41,471 nucleotides of DNA from SIG607 sp045601805 (GTDB lineage: Bacteria; Bacillota; Clostridia; Oscillospirales; Acutalibacteraceae): the NCBI GenBank assembly GCA_045601805.1, contig JAZSAJ010000011.1, positions 1 to 41,471 on the forward strand, in the 5' to 3' direction. Positions 1-6,969 of the stretch are shown piece after piece. Every line of letters begins with the position of its first letter. Position 1 is the stretch's first letter. The notes under the pieces were generated by a model that was given only the letters and a program-made list of their open reading frames with translations, did no database searches and had not been told where the DNA came from. Position numbers and translations under genes: made by a program.

Positions 1-47
1 TGCAGTTTTCTATTTTCAAGTTTCCATCTACTTTGTATGTAATACAT
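1..47 (-). CDS. 5' fragment of a minus-strand gene, function unknown
   Basis: Reading leftward, an ATG at 47-45 is preceded by a G-rich Shine-Dalgarno tract (52-60) and opens a frame that stays open to the window edge (15 codons: MYYIQSRWKLENRKL). A well-spaced promoter lies just upstream (69-97). The fragment is too short to assign a family. The start, ribosome binding site and promoter agree with each other, which is the only support for calling it a gene. Confidence 0.45.
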   Translation of the reverse strand, partial: MYYIQSRWKLENRKL

Positions 48-68
48 AGCGATCCCCCCCTTTTCCTT

Positions 69-97
69 ATTTTATCAAACAAAGAAGCTCTTTGCAA
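69..97 (-). promoter_or_regulatory. Promoter of the leftward gene at the window edge
   Basis: On the minus strand TTGCAA (97-92) and TAAAAT (74-69) are separated by exactly 17 bases, a good vegetative sigma-A-type promoter pointing into the gene that starts at 47. Confidence 0.5.
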
Positions 98-119
98 CCA
101 TGTCTATCCAACCGGCAGC

Positions 120-128
120 TGTGGATAA
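120..128 (-). other. Single consensus DnaA box
   Basis: The nine bases read TTATCCACA on the minus strand, the perfect DnaA box consensus. Only one clear copy is present and no dnaA or AT-rich unwinding element is seen, so it is more likely a lone regulatory or chance box than an origin. Confidence 0.35.
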
Positions 129-156
129 AGAATCGAATTACGGGTAGAAATGGATA

Positions 157-204
157 TAAAAACACCTACCCTTGCTGATACGATTGTATCAAATAAGGGT
201 AGGT
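157..204 (-). terminator. Rho-independent terminator of the tRNA-Met gene
   Basis: Ten-base arms (164-173 and 195-204) form a perfect stem with a second small stem (GATAC/GTATC) nested inside the loop. On the minus strand the stem is followed by a T-rich run (163-157). It lies directly downstream of the encoded CCA of the tRNA. Confidence 0.8.
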
Positions 205-208
205 ATTA

Positions 209-284
<76 letters not shown>

Positions 285-308
285 ATATTTAATTTTTGGC
301 GTAAAGTC

Positions 309-336
309 ATTATACCACATTATTTTTAAAAAGCAA
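309..336 (-). promoter_or_regulatory. Promoter of tRNA-fMet
   Basis: On the minus strand TTGCTT (336-331) and a perfect TATAAT (314-309) lie 16 bases apart, with the tRNA beginning about 25 bases downstream of the -10 box. Confidence 0.6.
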
Positions 337-371
337 GTGTTTTTTTAAAAAACAGAGGAATTCGACCTAAC

Positions 372-403
372 TTGACAAAATTTTACCGCAGTGGTAAAAT
401 TTT
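372..403 (+). promoter_or_regulatory. rnfCD promoter with overlapping palindromic operator
   Basis: TTGACA (372-377) and TAAAAT (395-400) are 17 bases apart. A perfect inverted repeat with 11-base arms (377-387 and 393-403) and a 5-base centre fills the spacer and covers the -10 box. A bound dimeric regulator here would block RNA polymerase, so repression is the natural reading. The repeat does not resemble the Rex site I know; the regulator is unidentified. Confidence 0.65.
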
Positions 404-460
404 ATTAGTGGCAGAAACGCTTTCTGTCCTTTCTTTTTATTTACAAAAGGGGATATAAAG

Positions 461-1753
461 GTGAAGAACAACAAGTTTTTGGATTTCCAAAAGGCGAACT
501 CCGCTAAAGATGTTATTTTTCCGGCATACAAACAATCTAATTTGTTGCCAAGCGTGGTTATGCATTCTGTTGGCCAAGTAAAAATTGCGGTTGGCGAACA
601 AGACACGCTTTGCGTAAAAAAAGGCAGTAATGTTAATGTTGGCACACTTATTGGAAACGGCGAAACGCTGCCTATTTATTCAAGCGTTAGCGGTAAGGTT
701 GTTTCTGCTAAAAAGAGTGACGGTTTTGTTTGCATTGAGGCAAACGGTGAACAAAAAGCCGATGAAATGTTAAAAAAACCGCGTATTTCTTCGGCAAAAA
801 CACTTATTAAAGCGTGTAAAGAGTGCGGACTTATTGAATACGAAAAACTAACTTCGGCAGAAACACTTATTATAAACTGTTGCGAAAGCGACCCAATGCT
901 TACGGCAAACGGCCTTTGCATGAACGAAGATTACGATGAAATTTTTAGGGCAGTTTATGTTCTGAAAAAATATTTAAACCTTAAAAATGTAATTTTTGCG
1001 GTAGACGGAAATAATCGTGAAGCAATTGCCCGTTTTACCGAAATTATTGGCAATAACCAAGAAAAATACCAAGGAAGCCGCATAATGTGGATGACTTCTT
1101 TTATACCTAATAATCAAGACGAACTTTTGGCTTATTATGTTTTGGGAAAAGAAAGTAAAACACAAAGCCACTTTGTGCTTGGGCTTGAAACTGTTGCAAA
1201 ACTTGGCGAATATATTAAAACCGGTATTCCGTTTGTTAGTAAACGCGTAACGGTAGACGGAATTGTAGGGGCACCACAAAATGTTATTGTGCCAATAGGA
1301 ACGCCCGTGAACGATATTTTTGAATTTTGCGGTGGCTTAACCGATATTCCGTCGTTAATTGCCACAGGCGGTGTGCTTTGTTACAAGGCGGTTGAAGACA
1401 ATTTTGCTGTCCAAAAAGACACCAACTGTTTGCTTGTAAAAGGCATTATAACAACAACCAACCCAACGGCTTGTATTGGTTGCGGTCGTTGTGCCGATTA
1501 CTGTGTAATGGGGCTTTATCCGTTTGAAATAGAAAGCGCCGTGCAAAAAAACGACGGTGAAAAATTAAGTAAACTTAATTTAGATAAGTGTATTGACTGC
1601 GGTATTTGTGATTACATTTGTCCTGCTTGCCGTCCGCTTCGCAAGGCGGTAGAACTTGGCAAAGAAATACCTTTTATTAAAGAAACGGTAAAAGAAAATA
1701 AACTTAAATCCTTTTTAGAACGCCTTAAAAAAGGAGATAAAGAAAATGGATAA
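461..1753 (+). CDS. rnfC: Divergent RnfC-like iron-sulfur protein
   Basis: Resembles RnfC, the peripheral subunit of the Rnf complex that passes electrons from NADH through FMN and 4Fe-4S clusters to the membrane subunits. What is seen: an N-terminal barrel-sandwich region (about 55-90), a middle domain with VPIGTP and CGGL motifs, and two cluster motifs (C338, C341, C344, C348 and C377, C380, C383, C387). What is missing: the glycine-rich NADH/FMN-binding motif (usually like GLGGAGFPT) is replaced near residues 119-131 by an unrelated stretch, and the usual NGAECEP is NCCESDP (139-145). The GGPMMG motif is GGVLCY. The start is a GTG with AAGGGG eight bases upstream. It overlaps rnfD by 8 bases and no rnfG, E, A or B follows. 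Family assignment is firm; normal NADH oxidation is doubtful. Confidence 0.8.
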   Translation: MKNNKFLDFQKANSAKDVIFPAYKQSNLLPSVVMHSVGQVKIAVGEQDTLCVKKGSNVNVGTLIGNGETLPIYSSVSGKVVSAKKSDGFVCIEANGEQKADEMLKKPRISSAKTLIKACKECGLIEYEKLTSAETLIINCCESDPMLTANGLCMNEDYDEIFRAVYVLKKYLNLKNVIFAVDGNNREAIARFTEIIGNNQEKYQGSRIMWMTSFIPNNQDELLAYYVLGKESKTQSHFVLGLETVAKLGEYIKTGIPFVSKRVTVDGIVGAPQNVIVPIGTPVNDIFEFCGGLTDIPSLIATGGVLCYKAVEDNFAVQKDTNCLLVKGIITTTNPTACIGCGRCADYCVMGLYPFEIESAVQKNDGEKLSKLNLDKCIDCGICDYICPACRPLRKAVELGKEIPFIKETVKENKLKSFLERLKKGDKENG

Positions 1754-2627
1754 AATGATAATAAATTCTTCGCTTGGTTTTCACGGCAAAGATACAACAA
1801 GAACAATAATGCTTGATGTTTTAATTGCATTGGCGCCTGCAACTGTGTTTGGTACGGTTATGTTTGGCGCATATAGTTTGCTTGTTGTTGCCGTAGCCGT
1901 TGCGTTTTCGGTGTTACTTGAATTTTTGTGGTGCTTAATTTTTGGGCTTCCATATTCGGTAACAAATTTAAGTTCGGCTGTAACAGGGCTTTTAATTGCA
2001 CTTGTTATGCCCCCAAGGGTGCCTTTGTGGGTTGTTTTAATGGCATGCTTTGTTGCTATAGTAGTAATAAAACAAGCATTTGGCGGTCTTGGTAAAAATA
2101 TGCTTAACCCGGCCGTTTTTGCAAAATGTTTACTTTTAATTATATTCCCAAAACAAATGTCGTACTTTTTGGTGCCTTTCAGTGATACACTCATTAAAGC
2201 GAAGGATATAAATTATGGGTTAAAAGATTTAGTTTTGGGCACCCATATAGGCGCTATTGGCGAAACATCGGCAGTTTTGCTTTTGTGCGGTGCGCTTTAC
2301 TTAATTTTGCGCGGTGTTATAAACCCAATAATTCCGTTTTCCTTTATTGGAAGTAGGGTGGTGCTTGATTTAATTTTTAATAAGAGCGCTGCGCACTCGC
2401 TGTTTTTTGGTGGCTTAATTATTGCAGCTTTCTTTATGGCAACCGATTATGCAACAACCCCAAAAACAAAACGCGGAAAGTTAATTTTTGGATTTATGTG
2501 CGGTGTTATAAGTTTTGTTGTAAGCAAGTTTTTTAAAGCCGAAGGCATATATATCGCAATACTTATAATGAATTTGTTTGTACCGCTTATTGATAAATAT
2601 GTTCGCCGTAAACCTTTTAATATTTAA
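1746..2627 (+). CDS. rnfD: Divergent RnfD-like membrane subunit
   Basis: Integral membrane protein of the RnfD/NqrB family, 293 residues, with about nine or ten hydrophobic segments. Family blocks seen include MPPRVPLW, FGGLGKNMLNPAVFA, GAIGETSAV, FFMATDYATTP and the C-terminal ILIMNLFVPLIDKY. RnfD normally carries FMN bound covalently to a threonine in an S/T-GAT motif just before the GxxGCIGETSA block. Here residues 140-165 (after YFLVPFSDT) contain no such motif, and the protein is shorter than usual. A GGAG site lies inside the end of rnfC, so the two genes are translationally coupled. With only C and D subunits the pair could be a remnant, could join subunits encoded elsewhere, or could be a separate two-subunit system. 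Confidence 0.8.
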   Translation: MDKMIINSSLGFHGKDTTRTIMLDVLIALAPATVFGTVMFGAYSLLVVAVAVAFSVLLEFLWCLIFGLPYSVTNLSSAVTGLLIALVMPPRVPLWVVLMACFVAIVVIKQAFGGLGKNMLNPAVFAKCLLLIIFPKQMSYFLVPFSDTLIKAKDINYGLKDLVLGTHIGAIGETSAVLLLCGALYLILRGVINPIIPFSFIGSRVVLDLIFNKSAAHSLFFGGLIIAAFFMATDYATTPKTKRGKLIFGFMCGVISFVVSKFFKAEGIYIAILIMNLFVPLIDKYVRRKPFNI

Positions 2628-2640
2628 AAAAAGAGCCACG

Positions 2641-2677
2641 AAAAAGATACACTTCACAAAGAAGTGTATCTTTTTTT
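2641..2677 (+). terminator. Terminator of rnfCD
   Basis: Thirteen-base arms (2643-2655 and 2661-2673) with a 5-base loop, running into seven T residues. It begins about 15 bases after the rnfD stop. Confidence 0.85.
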
Positions 2678-2685
2678 ATATAAAA

Positions 2686-2716
2686 ATGACACTTTACGCA
2701 AAAGCGAAAGTGTCAT
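2686..2716. repeat. Hairpin with nested stem, part of the post-rnfD hairpin series
   Basis: ATGACACTTT (2686-2695) pairs with AAAGTGTCAT (2707-2716), and the loop itself holds CGC-AAAA-GCG. No T-run follows, so it is not a terminator by itself. Its arm resembles that of the preceding rnfD terminator. Confidence 0.6.
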
Positions 2717-2749
2717 AGTGGGTTATGTATTTTAAAGTATATATAAGTT

Positions 2750-2993
2750 ACTTGCCGAAAACAAGAAATTTATTTTTCGGCAAGTTTAAGTGATATTGCA
2801 AACTACCGTTTGCAGTGATATTTTGCCTTGCGGCAAAGTGATATAAAATCCTGCGGCTTTTGTTATATTATATTCGCTCCACAACTCGGCGAAGCCGAAT
2901 ATCACACGGCATAGCCGTATATCACTGCGAAGCAATATCACTCGCCTTTAGGCGAATATAACTGGCGGCACCTTCCTTACGGAGAGTGCCGCC
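2750..2993. repeat. Array of short hairpins joined by an inverting 7-mer
   Basis: The gene-free stretch 2628-3008 consists largely of hairpins. After a 12-base-arm hairpin (2750-2785), the left half reads GTGATAT linkers (2791-2797, 2816-2822, 2838-2844, then GTTATAT near 2861) between hairpins 2798-2813 and 2823-2836. The right half reads the reverse complement linkers ATATCAC (2899-2905, 2919-2925, 2935-2941, then ATATAAC 2956-2962) between hairpins 2886-2898, 2906-2918, 2926-2934 and 2942-2955. It closes with a long GGCGGCAC/GTGCCGCC hairpin (2964-2993). Stem sequences differ between units but each one pairs. No open frame or promoter is evident. Confidence 0.75.
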
Positions 2994-3008
2994 ATTGTGG
3001 TTCTTTTT

Positions 3009-3590
3009 TTACGGTAATTGGTTTTGTTCATCAAGCGGAAGGGAATAACTGTCTAAAAATTCGTTTATAAAAATATTTGCTTCTTCTAAACCGCAGTTCT
3101 TAACCTTTAAAAGAAGTCCCTCTTTTGCGGCGGCAAATTCTTTGTTGCCCATAGAAGTTTCTTCAATACACTTAATAAGCGCGGAAATTTTATCGGCTGC
3201 CTTAATAATTGCGCGAGTGCCTTCATCGGTGTTATAAAATGGCGCAATTTCTGCTTTAAAATCTTCGGGCAGCATAGAAATTAACTTTTGTTCTGCTACC
3301 GCTTCAACCTTTTTATATGCCTCTTTAATTTCGGGATTATAGTATTTAACGGGGGTGGGTAAATCGCCCGTAAGAATTTCGCTTGTATCGTGGAAAAGCG
3401 CGGCAGTAGCGCAAAGGTTTGCGTCATAATTTTTGCCTAAACGCTTGTTGCCAATAACGGCTAAAGCGTGGGCAATTATGGCAACTTCAAAACTGTGTTC
3501 GCTTAAAGATTCGCGCGTGGTGTTGCGCATAAGCCCCCAACGGTAAATATTTTTCATTCTTGATAAAAATGCGTAAAAATCACTTGCCAT
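3009..3590 (-). CDS. YfbR-like 5'-deoxynucleotidase (HD domain)
   Basis: A 193-residue HD-superfamily phosphohydrolase matching E. coli YfbR, a metal-dependent phosphatase that dephosphorylates deoxyribonucleoside 5'-monophosphates in the cytoplasm and helps balance dNTP pools. Metal-ligand motifs are seen: H32 in SEHSFEVA, H67-D68 in ALFHDTSE, and a later D in KAADKISA. TGDLPTPVKY after the HD motif is typical of YfbR. The start chosen is the ATG at 3590, where AAGGAG sits nine bases upstream; a longer frame to 3638 lacks such a site and runs into the promoter. Its promoter overlaps that of the divergent yfhO-type gene. Confidence 0.85.
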   Translation of the reverse strand: MASDFYAFLSRMKNIYRWGLMRNTTRESLSEHSFEVAIIAHALAVIGNKRLGKNYDANLCATAALFHDTSEILTGDLPTPVKYYNPEIKEAYKKVEAVAEQKLISMLPEDFKAEIAPFYNTDEGTRAIIKAADKISALIKCIEETSMGNKEFAAAKEGLLLKVKNCGLEEANIFINEFLDSYSLPLDEQNQLP

Positions 3591-3603
3591 ATAAATCAAC
3601 TCC

Positions 3604-3638
3604 TTGAAAAGTATAACATATTTTGTTATAATATTCAA
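3604..3638. promoter_or_regulatory. Overlapping divergent promoters inside one palindrome
   Basis: Rightward: TTGAAA (3604-3609), 17 bases, TATAAT (3627-3632). Leftward on the minus strand: TTGAAT (3638-3633), 17 bases, TATACT (3615-3610). The two fully overlap, each -10 abutting the other's -35. The region is an imperfect 35-base palindrome (TTGAA...TATAACA...TGTTATA...TTCAA). The leftward start point would fall close to the Shine-Dalgarno site, so that direction is less certain. Confidence 0.6.
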
Positions 3639-3671
3639 TGTTAAATAATAAAAAGGGGATACACAAAGTTT

Positions 3672-6296
3672 ATGACATTTTCAGCAAACAAAAAAGCCCT
3701 TTTGGGCAAAACAAAAAGCCGTGCGCTTTCAACTTTTTTATTTGCTTTGCTTACCGCCACAGTAATTTTTTTGCCGGCAATAATTGTTGGTAAGGGTTAC
3801 TTTATTTTTTATGGCGATTTTAACGTTCAACAAATACCGTTTTATCAAACTTGCCACCAAGCAATTCGTGAGGGCAACTTTTTTTGGAGCAGTATAACCG
3901 ATTTGGGCTCTAACTTTATTGGCGCATATAGTTTTTATTTGCTTGGCAGCCCGTTTTTTTGGCTAACAATACCTTTCCCCAATTTTATGGTGCCTTATTT
4001 AATGGGCCCGTTGCTTATTTTAAAATTTGCCTGTGCGGCGCTTACTGCATATTTTTATATTAGCCGTTTTACCTGTTATAACGAAACCGCAAGGGCAGGG
4101 GCGCTTTTATATGCCTTTTCGGCTTTTTCGGTTTATAACATTTTCTTTAACCATTTTCACGAAGCAATTATTGTTTTTCCCTTATTACTTCTTTGTTTAG
4201 AACTTCTTTATACCGAAAACAAACGCGGTGTGTTTGCACTTGCTGTTTGCCTTTCGGCACTTGTTAACTATTTCTTCTTTGTGGGAATGGTTGTATTTTC
4301 TGTAATTTATTGGATTATTCGCGTTGTTTCGGGCGCTGTAAAATTCAAATTCAGCCGCTTTTTAGTACTTTTGTTTGAAGCGGTTTTGGGTGTTTGCCTT
4401 TCGGCATTTTTATTGGCGCCAAGCGTTGCAATGGTTGTAAATAACGGCAGGGTATCAGAATTCCAAAACGGTTGGTCGGCAATTATGTACGGCAAAGAGC
4501 ATATTTATATGCAAATTGTTCAGTCTATGTTCTTTCCACCCGATATTCCGGCGCATCCCGTGTTTGTTCCAAACATGGGTGTTAAATGGTCGTCAATTGC
4601 TGCTTGGCTTCCCGTTGTTGGTATGTCTTCGGGCATTGGTTACTGTTTGGGCAAAAAGAAAAACTGGTTAAAAAGGGTGCTTCTTGTTTGCTTGTTTATG
4701 GCGTTTGTGCCGTTTTTAAACAGCGCGTTTTACGCGTTTAACGATTCTTATTATGCCCGTTGGTACTATATGCCGGTTTTAATGCTTTGCTTGGCATCTG
4801 CTTTCTGTTTTGAAGATGATGAAATTAACTGGAGCAAGGGCTTTAATATTTCGCTTGTTATAACGGTAACACTTGGCGTAATAATTGGTCTTTTTCCGCA
4901 GCAAGTGGGCGAAAAACTTGTTTTTGGTCTTTATAAAGACGCCGGTGAAAAGGGAAGTTATTATTTAAGCCGTTTTCTTATTTCTTGCTTAATAGCAACT
5001 GCTTGTTTACTTGTTTGCCGCGGCCTTATTGCGCTTCGTAAAAACAAAAAACTTTTGGTTAATTTAACAGCATTGGCGGTTTGCGTAACTTCGGCTGTTT
5101 ACGGTTGTGTTTTTGTTATGCAGGGGCAACAACATTCAAGCGATATTGAACAAGTTATGATAAACGAACTTATTGAGGGCGAAGTTGAATTAGAAAAGAC
5201 GGAAAACAACGATTTTAGAATTGATGTTTACGACGGAATAGACAATACCGGTATGTATTTGGGCTATAACAGTATAAATGCTTTCCATTCGGTTGTTACT
5301 CCCACAATAATGGATTTTTATGAATATATAGGGGTAACCCGCGATGTAGCGTCAAGGCCAAGCACCGAATACCTTTCTATAAGAAGTTTGCTTTCGGTTA
5401 AATATTTGCTTAACCGTTCAAGCGGTATTCGTTTTGTTGATGCTGACGGGCTTGAAAAAATGCAGGGCTTTAATTATATAAAAACTTCGGGCGATTATTA
5501 TGTTTATGAAAACGAGAACTATATTCCATACGGCTTTTATTATAATTCTTATATAACCGAAAAAGAATGTGAACTGTTGTTTGAAGATAAAAAGCGTGCC
5601 GATATTATGCTTAAAGCGCTTGTTGTACCCGACGGAACTTCTGCCGAGGTTTTGGGTTCACTTCGCCATTATAACGAAGTTGTAGCCGAAAACGAACTTC
5701 TTGATAACAGTGAAGAAGAATACCGTATTGCAAATAAGTTTGATTACGAAACTATGGTAAGCGATGTAAATAATTTAAAGCAAAACACCGTAGACAGTTT
5801 TTATTTTGATAAAAATCAATTTTATGCAACCTGCAATAACGAAGAACAGCAAATAGTGTTCTTTGCCGTTCCTTACGATAAGGGTTGGAAAGTAACCGTA
5901 AACGGTCAAGAAGCAGAAATTATACGCGCTAATGTTGGCTTTATGGCAGTTTCGGTGCCAAAAGGAAATCAAAGCATTGTCTTTACTTACATACCGCCAA
6001 TGCTTTATACGGGTATAACTATAACTGTTATATCGGTATTAGTTTTTGCGGTTTATATGCTTATAGCCACAGTTACTGCTAAAAAACGCAAAAAAGCAGA
6101 AGACTACCCCGAAGGCAATTTGCTTTTAGAATTTTGGGCAGAAGATTTACTGGATGTATATAGCCAAACCGAAGAAAAGGGAAGTTATCTTGACGAATTA
6201 GATAATGTAGAAATTCCGCAAAACACAAATTATAAAGGCGGTTTTGTTATTGATTTAACCGAATTTTCAAATGAAGAAGAGGAAAGCAATAAGTAA
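3672..6296 (+). CDS. YfhO-family multi-pass membrane protein
   Basis: An 874-residue membrane protein of the YfhO family (related in architecture to GT-C glycosyltransferases; Bacillus and Listeria members are linked to glycosylation of wall or lipoteichoic polymers). About a dozen membrane segments fill residues 20-486. The first outside loop carries the acidic FYGDFNVQQIPFY motif typical of the family. A large domain outside the membrane follows (about 487-773), then a last membrane helix (about 777-803) and a 70-residue acidic cytoplasmic tail. AGGGG precedes the ATG. It is transcribed from its own promoter, divergent from the HD nucleotidase. The substrate cannot be read from the sequence. 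Confidence 0.8.
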   Translation: MTFSANKKALLGKTKSRALSTFLFALLTATVIFLPAIIVGKGYFIFYGDFNVQQIPFYQTCHQAIREGNFFWSSITDLGSNFIGAYSFYLLGSPFFWLTIPFPNFMVPYLMGPLLILKFACAALTAYFYISRFTCYNETARAGALLYAFSAFSVYNIFFNHFHEAIIVFPLLLLCLELLYTENKRGVFALAVCLSALVNYFFFVGMVVFSVIYWIIRVVSGAVKFKFSRFLVLLFEAVLGVCLSAFLLAPSVAMVVNNGRVSEFQNGWSAIMYGKEHIYMQIVQSMFFPPDIPAHPVFVPNMGVKWSSIAAWLPVVGMSSGIGYCLGKKKNWLKRVLLVCLFMAFVPFLNSAFYAFNDSYYARWYYMPVLMLCLASAFCFEDDEINWSKGFNISLVITVTLGVIIGLFPQQVGEKLVFGLYKDAGEKGSYYLSRFLISCLIATACLLVCRGLIALRKNKKLLVNLTALAVCVTSAVYGCVFVMQGQQHSSDIEQVMINELIEGEVELEKTENNDFRIDVYDGIDNTGMYLGYNSINAFHSVVTPTIMDFYEYIGVTRDVASRPSTEYLSIRSLLSVKYLLNRSSGIRFVDADGLEKMQGFNYIKTSGDYYVYENENYIPYGFYYNSYITEKECELLFEDKKRADIMLKALVVPDGTSAEVLGSLRHYNEVVAENELLDNSEEEYRIANKFDYETMVSDVNNLKQNTVDSFYFDKNQFYATCNNEEQQIVFFAVPYDKGWKVTVNGQEAEIIRANVGFMAVSVPKGNQSIVFTYIPPMLYTGITITVISVLVFAVYMLIATVTAKKRKKAEDYPEGNLLLEFWAEDLLDVYSQTEEKGSYLDELDNVEIPQNTNYKGGFVIDLTEFSNEEEESNK

Positions 6297-6303
6297 ATTG
6301 TTG

Positions 6304-6332
6304 TTGACTTTTACCGCTTGTTTATGTATAAT
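6304..6332 (+). promoter_or_regulatory. Promoter of rpmH
   Basis: TTGACT (6304-6309) and a perfect TATAAT (6327-6332) with 17-base spacing, about 75 bases before the rpmH start. Half-sites TTTTACCGC (6309-6317) and AGTGGTAA (6338-6345) flank the -10 box and match the centre of the rnfC operator. Confidence 0.8.
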
Positions 6333-6409
6333 ACATTAGTGGTAATGATTACAGTTTGTACGAGGGTTTCCCTTTGTAATAAAAATAGGCATTAAGAGGA
6401 GGTCTTGAA

Positions 6410-6544
6410 ATGAAGAGAACATATCAGCCGAAAAAGCTTCACAGAAAAAAAGAGCATGGCTTTTTAAAGAGAATGGCAACTGCAAACGGCCGCAAAGTAC
6501 TTGCACGCCGCAGAGCAAAAGGCAGAAAGCAACTCACATACTAA
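6410..6544 (+). CDS. rpmH: 50S ribosomal protein L34
   Basis: A 44-residue, strongly basic protein beginning MKRTYQPKKLHRKKEHGF and ending with the LARRRAKGRKQL pattern, the hallmark of L34, which sits in the large ribosomal subunit. An AGGAGG site lies six bases upstream of the ATG. It heads the conserved rpmH-rnpA-yidD-yidC-jag cluster that usually lies beside the replication origin, but dnaA is not next to it here. It has a strong promoter, and a structured terminator lies between it and rnpA, which should set different levels for L34 and the RNase P protein. Confidence 0.97.
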   Translation: MKRTYQPKKLHRKKEHGFLKRMATANGRKVLARRRAKGRKQLTY

Positions 6545-6546
6545 AG

Positions 6547-6623
6547 ACCACTTTGCAGGGCGGACTTCCATGCAGCAAAGTATCTCGCTTTGCTTTATAG
6601 AAGTACGCCCTTAGTGGTTTTTT
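6547..6623 (+). terminator. Nested terminator/attenuator between rpmH and rnpA
   Basis: Outer arms ACCACT (6547-6552) and AGTGGT (6613-6618) enclose two further stems: GGGCG-ACTTC with GAAGT-CGCCC, and AGCAAAG with CTTTGCT. A T-run (6618-6623) follows directly. It is much larger than a simple terminator and may let partial read-through feed rnpA, which has no obvious promoter of its own in the 13 bases before its start. Confidence 0.7.
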
Positions 6624-6636
6624 GGGGTGATTTTAA

Positions 6637-6969
6637 ATGAAGCTTGAAAAAATTAAAAGTAACTTTGATTTTCGCCGCATATATTCGCGCGGTGCATCGT
6701 TTGTTTCACCGTATTTTGTGCTTTATGTTATGGGCGGCAGGCCGAACACCGTAAAAATGGGCATTACCGTTAGCAAAAAAATTGGTAATGCGGTTTGCCG
6801 TAACCGTGCAAAGCGTTTAATTAGGGCGGCGTTTTTTGGGGTTCTCCCCGAAATCAAAAAACAGTGCAACATTGTAATTGTTGCGCGTACCCGTATTTTA
6901 AGTGTAAAAAGCACAGTCGTTGCAGAAGAACTAAAAAAACAATTAAAAAAATCAGGCGTAATAGAATGA
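6637..6969 (+). CDS. rnpA: Ribonuclease P protein component
   Basis: A 110-residue basic protein that assists the catalytic RNA of RNase P in trimming the 5' leaders of pre-tRNAs. The family's RNR signature is present (R55-N56-R57 in RNRAKRLIR), preceded by the KMGITVSKKIGNAV strand-helix block and followed by the ARTRI strand. Its length is usual for the family. Its stop overlaps the start of yidD (ATGA), so the two are translationally coupled. Confidence 0.96.
   Translation: MKLEKIKSNFDFRRIYSRGASFVSPYFVLYVMGGRPNTVKMGITVSKKIGNAVCRNRAKRLIRAAFFGVLPEIKKQCNIVIVARTRILSVKSTVVAEELKKQLKKSGVIE

Noticed and set aside
1..204. Replication origin at the left edge
   Set aside because: Only one DnaA box is seen, with no cluster, no dnaA or dnaN and no clear unwinding element.
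2750..2993. CRISPR-like array
   Set aside because: The repeated 7-mer linkers are far too short, they invert halfway, and the pieces between are hairpins rather than unique spacers of constant length; no cas gene is nearby.
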